Positions 27,759-39,081 of a stretch of DNA of 64,000 nucleotides are shown here, piece after piece. The translations under genes and the position numbers were made by a program. This stretch comes from Archangium gephyra (GTDB lineage Bacteria; Myxococcota; Myxococcia; Myxococcales; Myxococcaceae), in NCBI GenBank assembly GCA_003243425.1, contig QFQP01000001.1:496001-560000 (forward strand). Direction: 5' to 3'. Under the pieces are notes generated by a model, which was not told the DNA's origin, did not search any database, and was given only the letters and a program-made list of their open reading frames with translations. Numbering within the stretch: the stretch's first letter is position 1; the number at the start of each line of letters is the position of its first letter.

Positions 27759-28378
27759 TGCACTGGCCTTCGTGTGACGCGTTGATGGCCGCGGCCTCGT
27801 TGCCCGGCGACGTGACCCTGCGTGCGTGGCGCGAAGACGAAGTGGCGACGTTGCCGTCGCTGCTGCGCTCGTGGTTTCCGACGGTGAGCGTGGGCGCCGA
27901 ATCCGTCTTCCTCGATGAGACGTTCCTGCGCACGCGCGTGTTCGTGAACGACAGTGACTTCTTCGTGTTCGCGATCTGCCTGCGCGGCGAGGTCGTCGGG
28001 TTTCAAGCCTTCGAGCGCCAGCTGGCGTCGAAGACGCTGCACGGGCGGCTCGGCGTGCTTGCTCCCGAAGCGCGCGCCGGCTTTCTGGGGGCCTTCGGCT
28101 TTCCGTTGTTCGAGGCGCTGGGCCGGCTGGTCGGCGCGGAGTTGTTGCTGGTGTGGGTGACGCTCGCCACCAGGGGTCAGCAGCTCGCCGCTGAACGGCG
28201 CGGCTTCGTGTTGTCGGGCCTGGTGCCGTCGTTCGACGTCGATCAGCAGGCCGACGGCCGCGCGGTGCGGGTGATGGAAGCGCTGTACGCCAGGGCGCTG
28301 GTCGAAGGTGTGTGGCCGTCAGACGAGTTGCTCACGCCGCACACCCGGCGCGTCCTCGCGGCGATGCATCAACGGTAG
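27758..28378 (+). CDS. Possible GNAT-fold protein
   Basis: 206 residues from ATG 27758, overlapping the preceding stop by one base. The opening DVTLRAWREDEVATLPSLL resembles the N-terminal beta-strand and helix of GNAT N-acetyltransferases (RLRxWREDD...). A later segment FVFAICLRGEVVGFQAFE could be the central strands, but the acetyl-CoA Q/RxxGxG/A loop is not clear (RLGVLAPEARAGFLGA is in the right place). It is therefore only a tentative member. The end overlaps the convergent gene at 28369. Confidence 0.55.
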   Translation: MHWPSCDALMAAASLPGDVTLRAWREDEVATLPSLLRSWFPTVSVGAESVFLDETFLRTRVFVNDSDFFVFAICLRGEVVGFQAFERQLASKTLHGRLGVLAPEARAGFLGAFGFPLFEALGRLVGAELLLVWVTLATRGQQLAAERRGFVLSGLVPSFDVDQQADGRAVRVMEALYARALVEGVWPSDELLTPHTRRVLAAMHQR

Positions 28379-28899
28379 GCGGTGAGGGGCGGCTGGGCTG
28401 GCGGCTTCGGCTCGGGCGAATGCACGCGCACGCCATCAGGCACGGCCTCGCGCACATGGCGGATGGGAACGATGGCGCCGACCGTCGTGTAGAGCGCCGC
28501 GCCGGTTCGCGTCTTCGTGGTCTTGAGCGCGTATTCCTTCGCGCGTGGCACGAACCACTCACGCACCTTCTTGAGCTCGAGCACGTGCACCTGCCGCGCG
28601 TCGACGAACACGTACACGTAGAGGTCCGCGACCGAATACAGAAAGCAGCCCGGTGAGTCCTTCTCGGCGTTGCTGACCAGCTCGAAGAAGTACGTGCCGC
28701 GGCGGAAGCCCTGGCGGTCGCCCTTCACCTCGACACCGAGCACTTTTCCGTCGGCGTGCTGCCACAACAGATCGACCCCGCGATGCTGGAAACGCGGGTC
28801 GTCCTGCACGTCGTGAATCAGGGAGCCCGGCGCCGAAGCGAGCAGGGCCTCACGCGTGAGCGCCACGGCGCGATCGGCCGCGCCCTGCACGCCACGCAT
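28369..28899 (-). CDS. Possible PD-(D/E)XK nuclease-like protein
   Basis: 176 residues from ATG 28899; a TTG at 28914, which directly abuts the stop of the upstream gene, is an alternative start. The centre reads RGVDLLWQHADGKVLGVEVKGDRQG: an Asp followed about 13 residues later by Glu-Val-Lys, the core of PD-(D/E)XK nucleases. The rest is a mixed alpha/beta domain ending in a Pro-rich tail. It may bind or cut nucleic acid. It overlaps the convergent GNAT-like gene by 10 bases. Confidence 0.55.
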   Translation of the reverse strand: MRGVQGAADRAVALTREALLASAPGSLIHDVQDDPRFQHRGVDLLWQHADGKVLGVEVKGDRQGFRRGTYFFELVSNAEKDSPGCFLYSVADLYVYVFVDARQVHVLELKKVREWFVPRAKEYALKTTKTRTGAALYTTVGAIVPIRHVREAVPDGVRVHSPEPKPPAQPPLTAYR

Positions 28900-28914
28900 C
28901 GAATACGCGCGCAA

Positions 28915-29355
28915 TTACTTGCGGAGCTCGACGCCCGTGGCGACCAGCTGCACCTCGCGGTACTTGCCGTCTTTGCCCTTCGGAATGGTCGCGCCTTCTT
29001 CTTCGTAGTGCTTCGCGCGCGCGTCGGGCAGCTCGGCGATCTTCACCGTGCCTTCGACCTTCGCGGTGCTGCCGGCCGAGTCGAGCGGCACGAAGAAGCC
29101 GTAATCCTTGAAGGTGACGCGCACGCCGGGACCCTTGGGGTCGACGCCGGTGAGCTCCATCCAGCAGCCCTTCTTTTCACAGGCCTTGCGCACCTTCGCT
29201 TCGACGGTGACGGTCTTGCCGTCGTAGTCAGAAGGCGAGGCCATCAACTTGCTGATCTCCACCGACGGCGAGCCAGACAACTTCGTGCCGCGGGTGAGCG
29301 ACGGCTCGGTGGCAGGGGCACCGGCAACGACGAGCGCGAGGAGGAGCGAGGTCAT
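28915..29355 (-). CDS. Secreted DUF4920-type protein
   Basis: 146 residues from ATG 29355 with a short signal peptide (MTSLLLALVVAGAPA). The domain has the DUF4920 pattern: GKTVTVEAKVRKACEKKGCWMEL, then VRVTFKDYGFFVPLD, KVEGTVKI and HYEEEG. The Cys pair and EKKGCWM motif suggest an OB-like fold that binds a metal or protein partner in the periplasm. The role of the family is not known. Confidence 0.75.
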   Translation of the reverse strand: MTSLLLALVVAGAPATEPSLTRGTKLSGSPSVEISKLMASPSDYDGKTVTVEAKVRKACEKKGCWMELTGVDPKGPGVRVTFKDYGFFVPLDSAGSTAKVEGTVKIAELPDARAKHYEEEGATIPKGKDGKYREVQLVATGVELRK

Positions 29356-29415
29356 GCGCGGCTAGGTAGTCGAATCTCTCCCGCGCTTCAAACCCGCTAG
29401 GGTAGTCGCCCGCTC

Positions 29416-29844
29416 GTGCAGCTCGTCATTCCCCAGAAGAACCGGAGCTTCGGCCCGGTCGATGCCTTCGCGCTGATCGGCGTGGTCGGCTTCGCCATCG
29501 CGCGGTGGGTGCCCATCGCCACGATGATTCCGTTCTGGGGCTGCGGCTTCCGCAAGCTCACCGGCATTCCATGCCCCGGCTGTGGGCTCACCCGCGTGGC
29601 GGATCGCTTCGCGCACTTTCATTTTCTGGGCGCCTTCAAGGCCAACCCGCTGGGCACCTTCGCCGCCGCGGCGTTCGCCATCGCCATCGTGCTCAGCGTG
29701 CTGCACTTCGTCTTCAAGCTGCCGGTGCCCGAGCTGTTCATGACCGATCGCGAGTGGAAGCGCGCGCGCTGGGTCGCCATCGGCCTCTTCGTGGCCAACT
29801 ACGCGTGGGTGATCTTCGCGTACACGCAGCTGGGCTGGCGATGA
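29416..29844 (+). CDS. DUF2752 membrane protein
   Basis: 142 residues from GTG 29416. The family signature is the CPGCGLTR motif between two membrane helices, followed by HFHFLGAFKANPLG; three to four hydrophobic stretches in all. DUF2752 proteins are small inner-membrane proteins of unknown role. It overlaps plsY by ATGA (29841-29844), so it is translationally coupled to phospholipid synthesis. Confidence 0.85.
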   Translation: MQLVIPQKNRSFGPVDAFALIGVVGFAIARWVPIATMIPFWGCGFRKLTGIPCPGCGLTRVADRFAHFHFLGAFKANPLGTFAAAAFAIAIVLSVLHFVFKLPVPELFMTDREWKRARWVAIGLFVANYAWVIFAYTQLGWR

Positions 29845-30419
29845 TCTGGGCGCTCGTCGCAGTGGGTTACTTCGCGGGCTCGATTCCCTTCGGCGTCATC
29901 GTCACCTCGTTCTTCACGAAGAAGGACGTGCGCGCCGAAGGCAGCGGCAACATCGGCGCGACCAACGTGGCGCGGGTGGCCGGCAAGAAGCTGGGCGCCG
30001 TCGTGTTGCTGCTCGACGCGGCCAAAGGTGCGTTGCCGGTGTGGGCGGCGTTGTGGCTCGCGCCAGCCGAACCGATGCTGCACGTGGCCGTCGCCGCAGC
30101 AGCCTTCCTGGGTCACGTCTTCCCGGTGTGGCTCCAGTTCAAGGGCGGGAAGGGGGTCGCTACGGCGCTCGGCGTGTTGCTGGTGCTGCTGCCGTTTTCG
30201 GCGCTCATCGGCTTCGTGACCTGGGCGCTGATCCTGCTCGTCACCCGCGTCAGCTCCATCGGCTCACTGGTCGGCGCGTTCCTGGCCATCGTGAGCGCCT
30301 TCCTGCTCGGCAGCCCGCTCGCCTACGCACTGCTCGCCGTCGCGTTGCTGCTCGCGATGCTGTGGACGCACCGCGGAAACATCGAACGCATTCTCAAGCG
30401 CACCGAAAACAAGGTGTAG
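29841..30419 (+). CDS. plsY: Glycerol-3-phosphate acyltransferase PlsY
   Basis: 192 residues from ATG 29841, normal length. Motifs: GYFAGSIPFGVIV at the N-terminus, GSGNIGATNVAR (phosphate-binding), FLGHVFPVWLQFKGGKGVATALG and a C-terminal HRGNIERIL. It transfers an acyl group from acyl-phosphate to glycerol-3-phosphate to make lysophosphatidic acid. Multiple membrane helices. Coupled to the DUF2752 gene. Confidence 0.95.
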   Translation: MIWALVAVGYFAGSIPFGVIVTSFFTKKDVRAEGSGNIGATNVARVAGKKLGAVVLLLDAAKGALPVWAALWLAPAEPMLHVAVAAAAFLGHVFPVWLQFKGGKGVATALGVLLVLLPFSALIGFVTWALILLVTRVSSIGSLVGAFLAIVSAFLLGSPLAYALLAVALLLAMLWTHRGNIERILKRTENKV

Positions 30420-30464
30420 GCGCCCGCGCATGTGCGCGTACGGAACGCCTGCCGCGCCGCAGCC

Positions 30465-33584
<3,120 letters not shown>

Positions 33585-33669
33585 CGGGTGCTTCCTCTCG
33601 AACGAGACCGGCGGTGCCTAGCCCAACTGTTCGCGTTGCGGCGAACAGACTCCAAATAGAGTCGCGCGC

Positions 33670-34095
33670 ATGCTCACCACCCTGCTGGTGCTCTCGATGA
33701 ACGCTGCGCCGATACCTGTCGAGTTGGGCAAGTCGATCGCCGGCATCCGCGTCGGCATGACGCGCGCCGAGGTCTTGAAGCTCCGCCGGCTCGAGCCCGA
33801 AGGCATCGAACGCGCGGAACGAACCGGTTACGTGAGCGGGCCGTTGCTCATCCTCTTCACGCCACAAGACACGGTGGCGCTGGTGAGCGTCGAGCTGCAG
33901 AAGACGGCCGGGCTGCGCGTCGGCACGGTGAAGATTCCCCCGAAGATCTCCGCGGCTGATTTCGCGGCGAAGCTACCGAAGTGCACCGTGTCCGACGGGT
34001 CTGGTGGCCACGCGGTGCACTGTGAAGCCGGGCTCGACGCCTACGGCTCGTACGGCGACACGTTCCTCGTCTGGGTGCACCTCGGGCCGGGCTGA
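33670..34095 (+). CDS. Small secreted protein of unknown function
   Basis: 141 residues from ATG 33670; the N-terminus MLTTLLVLSMNAAP is a short signal peptide. The sequence IAGIRVGMTRAEVLKL is the recurring GIRxGMTxAEV motif of small periplasmic proteins (SmpA/BamE-like fold possible). Two Cys flank a Gly/Ser-rich loop near the C-terminus. Divergent from the histidine kinase with an 85-base gap. Confidence 0.6.
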   Translation: MLTTLLVLSMNAAPIPVELGKSIAGIRVGMTRAEVLKLRRLEPEGIERAERTGYVSGPLLILFTPQDTVALVSVELQKTAGLRVGTVKIPPKISAADFAAKLPKCTVSDGSGGHAVHCEAGLDAYGSYGDTFLVWVHLGPG

Positions 34096-34166
34096 ACTGA
34101 AAAAGAACGCCGCCGTTCCGCGAGTACCAGCGGCGCACACTTTCGTGCGTCACGCGGGACTTCGAA

Positions 34167-35420
34167 ATGAATCGATTGATGTGGTGCGCCCTGGTCTTGC
34201 TGACGACCGGCTGCATGGTGTCGCCGTACGACGGCCAGCGTTTTGCGACGACCTCGACGGCGGTGCCGTTCAACGGCTGGCATCTCATGGCTGACAGCGG
34301 CGTCACGCTCGAGGCCTTCAACCCTGCGACCGGAGCTTTCGAGCCGTTCGCCAGCGCGCGCTCGTCGAGCACGGTGGATACCGCGGCCAGCACGGTGATG
34401 GATGACGACCTCTACAAATGGGAGACCTCGCAGGTGGTGCCCGCGCGCTTCTGGACGCCCGGCGCCGTGCGCGGGTCTCGCGCCCGCGTGAAGGCCACCA
34501 CCATGGCGGGCTCGATGCGCTTCAACCTCACCAGCGTGGAGCGCAACTGGGGCGCGTGTGCCGGCAGCGTCGATGGCGTCGGCGGTTTCGCGCGCGAGTG
34601 CCAGTCGGACCACAACCCCGAGGCGTGGATTCTGACCAGCGACTACTGCAACGAAGGCCCCTTGCCTCAGTTCGGTTTCCACGAGCCGCGCGCCAGCTTC
34701 AGCCTGACGTGCAACGACTTCTCGATCTCGGTGTCGGGCCTGTCGGTCAGCTACCCGAACCCTGAAATGCGCTTTGCGTGGCGTGGTCGGGAAGAGGTGC
34801 GCACCAACTGCCGCATGGTGGTGGGTGACCGCGGCGGCTACGCGCAATGCTGGGGCCTGGTGGGCGCGGGCCGGTTCTTCCGCAATCGCGCGGAGATCTT
34901 CGAAGCCGCGCGCGCCGGCGACCTGATGGTTTCGTTTCGCGCGCGCACCGGCGCAGGAACATCGTGCGAAGCGCCCTCTGCGTGGACGTCGCTGCCGGTG
35001 AGCATCAACACCAGCTACTTCCGCGGTTGCCCCACGCCGCCGCCGGACCCGGAGCCTGAACCCGAGCCGATGCCGACGCCTGCCATGGGCCCGGACCTCG
35101 TGGTGCGCATCGCCTCGCAGGACGGCTTCTGGGCTCCGACGTCGGTCTGCAACCAGGGCCGCACCTCGGTGATGACCAACCGCTTCTTCATGAGCGTGAG
35201 GGGCAGCGCGATGGCGTCGACCAACGAGGTGTCGATGGAGTCGTACCTCCCGCTGGGCGGCCTCGCGCCGGGTCAGTGCTGGAGCGTGGGTGACGTGTAC
35301 ATCGCAGGTTGGGGCGGCGCAGGCGGCAGCGCGATCCCGTCGAGCTCGGTGACGATGTGCATCGACACGCGCGGGCAGATCGCCGAGGGCGACGAGTTCA
35401 ACAACTGCTCGACGCGGTGA
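34167..35420 (+). CDS. Lipoprotein with CARDB-like C-terminal domain
   Basis: 417 residues; lipobox LLTTGC (Cys16 area) after MNRLMWCALV. A large central region rich in Trp, Phe and Cys has no recognised family. A Pro/Glu linker (PPPDPEPEPEPMP) separates it from a C-terminal domain: MGPDLVVRIAS, SVCNQGRTSV, LAPGQCWSV and DEFNNC, the CARDB adhesion-type pattern (conserved Asn-x-Gly, then D..FNN). A Cys pair probably forms a disulfide. Surface binding is likely. Its stop forms a TGATCA with the convergent kinase stop. Confidence 0.68.
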   Translation: MNRLMWCALVLLTTGCMVSPYDGQRFATTSTAVPFNGWHLMADSGVTLEAFNPATGAFEPFASARSSSTVDTAASTVMDDDLYKWETSQVVPARFWTPGAVRGSRARVKATTMAGSMRFNLTSVERNWGACAGSVDGVGGFARECQSDHNPEAWILTSDYCNEGPLPQFGFHEPRASFSLTCNDFSISVSGLSVSYPNPEMRFAWRGREEVRTNCRMVVGDRGGYAQCWGLVGAGRFFRNRAEIFEAARAGDLMVSFRARTGAGTSCEAPSAWTSLPVSINTSYFRGCPTPPPDPEPEPEPMPTPAMGPDLVVRIASQDGFWAPTSVCNQGRTSVMTNRFFMSVRGSAMASTNEVSMESYLPLGGLAPGQCWSVGDVYIAGWGGAGGSAIPSSSVTMCIDTRGQIAEGDEFNNCSTR

Positions 35421-36995
35421 TCACGGCTGCGGGTCGGGGCGCTTGAGCTCGTTCTTCGAAGGCGGAGGAACGGGCGCAGGCGCCACCGGCGCTTCGTCGT
35501 CGTCGAGCTTCGACGCGGGGCGCGGGCCGACGGCTCCACGCCGCTTCTTGTCGGCCTTCTTCAGCGGTTCGATCGACGGCTGGTCGGCCTTCTTCTCTTC
35601 GACCGGCAGCGCCGGAGGCGCATCGACCTTCGTCGGCTCGGGGGCGATGGTCTTCGGCAGTTCGGTCAGCGTGGGCGCGAAGTCGACGCGGCCGCCGTGA
35701 CCGGTCAGCCTCACCTCGAGCGGCGCGTAGCCATCTTTCTCAAGCCGCAGCCAGAGCCCGGCGCCGACCGACTGCTCGAGATCGATGGGCGTCACGCCGA
35801 GCGATTTTCCGTCGACGATGACGCTCGCTCCGGCCGGTGAGGTCTCGAGGTGGAAGGTCACGCGCGTCGGCGGCGGCGCCGGCTTCACGATGGTCCACGT
35901 ACCGAGCACGCCGGCGACCACGGCGACGAAGAAGCCGACCAGCAACGGCGCATTGCTGCGCGGCGGCGCCGGCACGTGCATCGGCGTCTCTTCGGTCGAC
36001 GGCGGCAGCACGATGGGCACTGCGGCTTCGGTGGCGGTCGAGTCGTTGGTCGTGGCGCGCGCCGGCACCGAGACGTCCTGCAGCGCGAGGATCAGCTCGT
36101 CCATCGACTGGAAGCGGTCCATGGGCGACTTCGCCAGACACCGCGAGACGATGTTCTTCAGCGCTGCCGGCGGCGGCTCGTACTTCTGCGGCGTGACCAG
36201 CGGCGGAATGGGGTCGTTGACGTGCTTCAAGATGATGTCGAGCGCGCCGTTGCCCGTGTACGGCGGCCTGCCCGTCAGCATCTCGAACAGCATCGTGCCC
36301 AGCGAATAGATGTCGCTGCGCGGGTCGGCGCGGTTCTTCTCGCCCTGCTCGGGCGCCATGTACGGCGGGCTGCCCATCAACATGCCCTGCTGCGTGATGG
36401 CGCGCCCTTCGAGCTCGTGGCCGTCGACGAAGCTCTTCACCAGCCCGAAGTCGAGCACCTTGGCGAAGTCGGTGTCGTCGTCGGAGTGCAACATGACGAC
36501 GTTGGCGGGCTTCAGGTCGCGGTGCACGACGCCCAGCTCGTGCGCTTCACGTAGCGCGCGCGCCATCTGCAGCCCGATGGACAACACGCGGTGCCACGGC
36601 AGCGGGCCCTTCTTGAGCACCTCCTCGAGCGTGTCGCCGTCGAGGTACTCCATCACCAGGAAGAACAGCCCGTCCTTCGTGCTGCCGTAATCGACGACGC
36701 GCACGGTGTTGGGGTGGTTCAGCTTGGCGTGCAGCGCGGCCTCGACCAGAAAGCGCTGCTTGAAGCTCTCTTCGCGGCCGGCGCCGTACGTCGAGTCGAG
36801 CACCTTGAGCGCCACGGCGCGGTTCAGCGGCACCTGCACCGCGCGGTAGACCTTGCCCATCGCCCCTTTGCCGATGACGTCGACGATGCGGAAGCGGCCG
36901 TCGATGGTCTGTCCGACCAGGGCGTCGAGCGCATCGGCAGAGACCTCGGCGGTCTTCACCTCTTCGTTCTCACCAGAGTGAGTGATGACGCTCAT
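35421..36995 (-). CDS. Serine/threonine protein kinase with PEGA domain
   Basis: 524 residues. Hanks-type kinase domain about 27-290: GKGAMGKVYRA, ALKV Lys, HRDLKPANV near 160 and DFG at 183 (LDFGLVKSF), APE motif (YMAPEQGEKN). Then a Thr/Pro-rich linker, one membrane helix (PLLVGFFVAVVAGVLGTW), and a PEGA-type domain about 375-440 (SPAGASVIVDGKSLGVTP, then LRLEKDGYAPLEVRL). The kinase is cytoplasmic and the PEGA part faces the periplasm, typical of the many myxobacterial Ser/Thr kinases. The C-terminal tail is Lys/Pro-rich. Confidence 0.93.
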   Translation of the reverse strand: MSVITHSGENEEVKTAEVSADALDALVGQTIDGRFRIVDVIGKGAMGKVYRAVQVPLNRAVALKVLDSTYGAGREESFKQRFLVEAALHAKLNHPNTVRVVDYGSTKDGLFFLVMEYLDGDTLEEVLKKGPLPWHRVLSIGLQMARALREAHELGVVHRDLKPANVVMLHSDDDTDFAKVLDFGLVKSFVDGHELEGRAITQQGMLMGSPPYMAPEQGEKNRADPRSDIYSLGTMLFEMLTGRPPYTGNGALDIILKHVNDPIPPLVTPQKYEPPPAALKNIVSRCLAKSPMDRFQSMDELILALQDVSVPARATTNDSTATEAAVPIVLPPSTEETPMHVPAPPRSNAPLLVGFFVAVVAGVLGTWTIVKPAPPPTRVTFHLETSPAGASVIVDGKSLGVTPIDLEQSVGAGLWLRLEKDGYAPLEVRLTGHGGRVDFAPTLTELPKTIAPEPTKVDAPPALPVEEKKADQPSIEPLKKADKKRRGAVGPRPASKLDDDEAPVAPAPVPPPSKNELKRPDPQP

Positions 36996-37058
36996 GGGCC
37001 GGCCCCGATCCTACCTGCCTGCGTGACGCGCAGGTACTGCCGCCATACAAGCGCGTGC

Positions 37059-37502
37059 ATGACGCCTCAAGGGCAGGTTGGTGCGCCGGAGCAGAGCTGG
37101 TTCAAGAAGAACTGGATGTGGCTCGCGGGCGCGGGCTGCGCGATTCCGCTCATGTGCTGCGGCGCCACGATGGTGCTGGGCCTCGTGATGGACGACGGCA
37201 AGACGAGCCCGGTGCGCATCGGTGCGCTGCCGGCCGCGCGCGTCGACTGTGGAACGCCCGGCCCCGACGGCGTCGACTGCGACGTGAAGCGCACCGAAGG
37301 CACGGCGGCGCTCGAAGCGTGTTGGGACCTGGAGATCACCTGCAACAACGGCGGGGTGATGAGCGGTCATGCGTGCGGCGAGCTGGGTGACGGCGAGGGC
37401 AGCACCGTCACCAACATGCCCGTCGCCGACTTCTCGAATCAGGACGGCTGCGACGCGCCGAGGTCAGGCGCGGTGAAGAACCTGAGCGTCACTCAGCGCT
37501 GA
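37059..37502 (+). CDS. Single-pass membrane protein, Cys-rich ectodomain
   Basis: 147 residues from ATG 37059; the longer frame upstream is a shadow of the kinase. Membrane segment near residues 20-45 (WLAGAGCAIPLMCCGATMVLGLVM) with a Cys pair, then a short domain of about 90 residues with several Cys (VDCGTPGPDGVDCDVK, CWDLEITCNNGGVMSGHAC). The stop region overlaps the end of the convergent methyltransferase by 14 bases. Function unknown. Confidence 0.6.
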   Translation: MTPQGQVGAPEQSWFKKNWMWLAGAGCAIPLMCCGATMVLGLVMDDGKTSPVRIGALPAARVDCGTPGPDGVDCDVKRTEGTAALEACWDLEITCNNGGVMSGHACGELGDGEGSTVTNMPVADFSNQDGCDAPRSGAVKNLSVTQR

Positions 37503-38655
37503 CGGGGCGCTGGTAGATCGCCGGGTACTGCAGCAGCTCGCAGGCGATGGGCCCGTTCCACAGCTCGGCGCGCTTGTTGGGGCGCTTGCCGAACGCGCTC
37601 TCGAACGCCGGGTTGCCCGCCAGCAGCGCCAGCTTCCACCCGGTCCACTTGCCCAGCGACGCTCCGAGCGAATGGAAGAAGGACTTCATGCCCTTCTGGC
37701 CACCTTCGCCGATGCGTTCACCGTACGGCGGGTTGCTGATCAGCAGGCCCGGAGGACCGTCCGGTGGCTCGGCGCGGAGCACGTCGGCTTCTTCGATCTT
37801 CACCGCCGTCGACAGGCCCGCGGCCACCACGTTGCGGCGCACCGCCAGCAGCGCCTCTTCGTCGTAGTCGCGCGCGATGAGCTGGAAGGGCAGGGTGCGC
37901 TGCTGCGCAATGGCCTCACGGCGGAGCTCTTCGAGGAGCGGCACGGCCTGCTTCGAGAACTGCGGCCAGTTCTCGAGCGCGAAGTGGCGCTTGAGGCCCG
38001 GGGCGCGGCGCATCGCCATCCACGCGCCTTCGATGACCAGCGTGCCCGAGCCACACATGGGATCGGCGAGCGGCTCTTCACCGGTGTAGCCCGCGGCCAT
38101 CAGCAGCGCGGCGGCCAGCGTTTCCTTGAGCGGCGCGACGGTGGTCTTGATGCGGTAGCCGCGCTTGAAGAGCGGGTCGCCGCAGAGATCGAGCGAGAGC
38201 GACAACTTCGTCTTCGCCAGGTGCGCCACCACGCTCACGTCGGGCTCGTGGGTGTCGACGTTGGGGCGCGAACCGAACTTCTCGCGCAGGCGATCGACGA
38301 TGCCGTCCTTCAACTTGAGCGCCACGAAGCCGGTGTGCGTGTGCTCGCTGTCCTTGAGCGTCGCCTCGACGGCGAAGGTCATCTTGGGGGTGATCCAGTC
38401 TTCCCACGGCACCTGACGCGAGGCCTCGTACAACCCCTCGGCGCCCGGGGCGTCGAACTCACCGAGCGGGTACAGCACGCGCATCGCGATGCGTGAGTGC
38501 AGGCAGACCCGGAGAATCTCGTCGAGCGCCGCCATGAAGCGCACGCCGCCGCGGTCCTGGCGAATGCGCTTGCAGCCCAACGCCTCGAGCTCGGTGGCGA
38601 GGAACGCTTCGGTGCCACGCGTGCAGGTGGCGAAGATCGGGAGTCGGACGGCCAT
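37489..38655 (-). CDS. RlmL-like 23S rRNA (guanine-N2) methyltransferase
   Basis: 388 residues. N-terminal THUMP-type domain (PIFATCTRGTEAFLATELEAL ... TFAVEATLKD), then a SAM methyltransferase: DPMCGSGTLVIEGA, DYDEEALLAVRRN and the NPPYGERIG motif of N2-guanine methylases. This matches the first half of RlmL/RlmKL (m2G2445), which lacks the fused RlmK part. It would methylate 23S rRNA or possibly a tRNA guanosine. Confidence 0.88.
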   Translation of the reverse strand: MAVRLPIFATCTRGTEAFLATELEALGCKRIRQDRGGVRFMAALDEILRVCLHSRIAMRVLYPLGEFDAPGAEGLYEASRQVPWEDWITPKMTFAVEATLKDSEHTHTGFVALKLKDGIVDRLREKFGSRPNVDTHEPDVSVVAHLAKTKLSLSLDLCGDPLFKRGYRIKTTVAPLKETLAAALLMAAGYTGEEPLADPMCGSGTLVIEGAWMAMRRAPGLKRHFALENWPQFSKQAVPLLEELRREAIAQQRTLPFQLIARDYDEEALLAVRRNVVAAGLSTAVKIEEADVLRAEPPDGPPGLLISNPPYGERIGEGGQKGMKSFFHSLGASLGKWTGWKLALLAGNPAFESAFGKRPNKRAELWNGPIACELLQYPAIYQRPVSAE

Positions 38656-38694
38656 GAGCGAGGCGGCTACAGGGAATCGGCGCGCGCGGCAACT

Positions 38695-39081
38695 TCAGCG
38701 CCGCACGAAGCGCGTCAGCAGCCGCTCGACCATTCCCTCGGCGGTCTCACACATGCCGGCATGCACGGGAGAGATCTGCAGCACCGTGCTGCGCGGCGCG
38801 ACGAGCCAGTGAAAGCGCTGACTGCGCGGCAGCTGGGCGATGGGGCCGGCCTTCCGGTCGCCCGCGGCGATGCGCGGGAACACGCTCAGGTGCTGCCGCA
38901 CTTCTTCTGCGTCGACCTCGGGCCAAAGCGACTTCAAACGCGCTTCGTCGAGCTCCACGCGCGCTTCCAGGAAGTCGAGCGACGGCGAATGAACGATCAC
39001 GCCGGCGTTGATGAACTCGTCGCGCTCCACGCGCGGCACCACGCGAATGATGGCGTAATCAAACGAGCTGGGCGCGGGCAC
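38695..39081 (-). CDS. DUF3037-type protein
   Basis: 128 residues. The start FDYAIIRVVPRVERDEFINAGVIVH and the following CLEARVELDE-like pattern fit DUF3037, a small domain nearly always encoded next to a HipA-like kinase. Its N-terminal 23 bases overlap the end of that kinase gene, so the two are translationally coupled. Members have unknown function; a partner-subunit role is likely. Confidence 0.75.
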   Translation of the reverse strand: MPAPSSFDYAIIRVVPRVERDEFINAGVIVHSPSLDFLEARVELDEARLKSLWPEVDAEEVRQHLSVFPRIAAGDRKAGPIAQLPRSQRFHWLVAPRSTVLQISPVHAGMCETAEGMVERLLTRFVRR

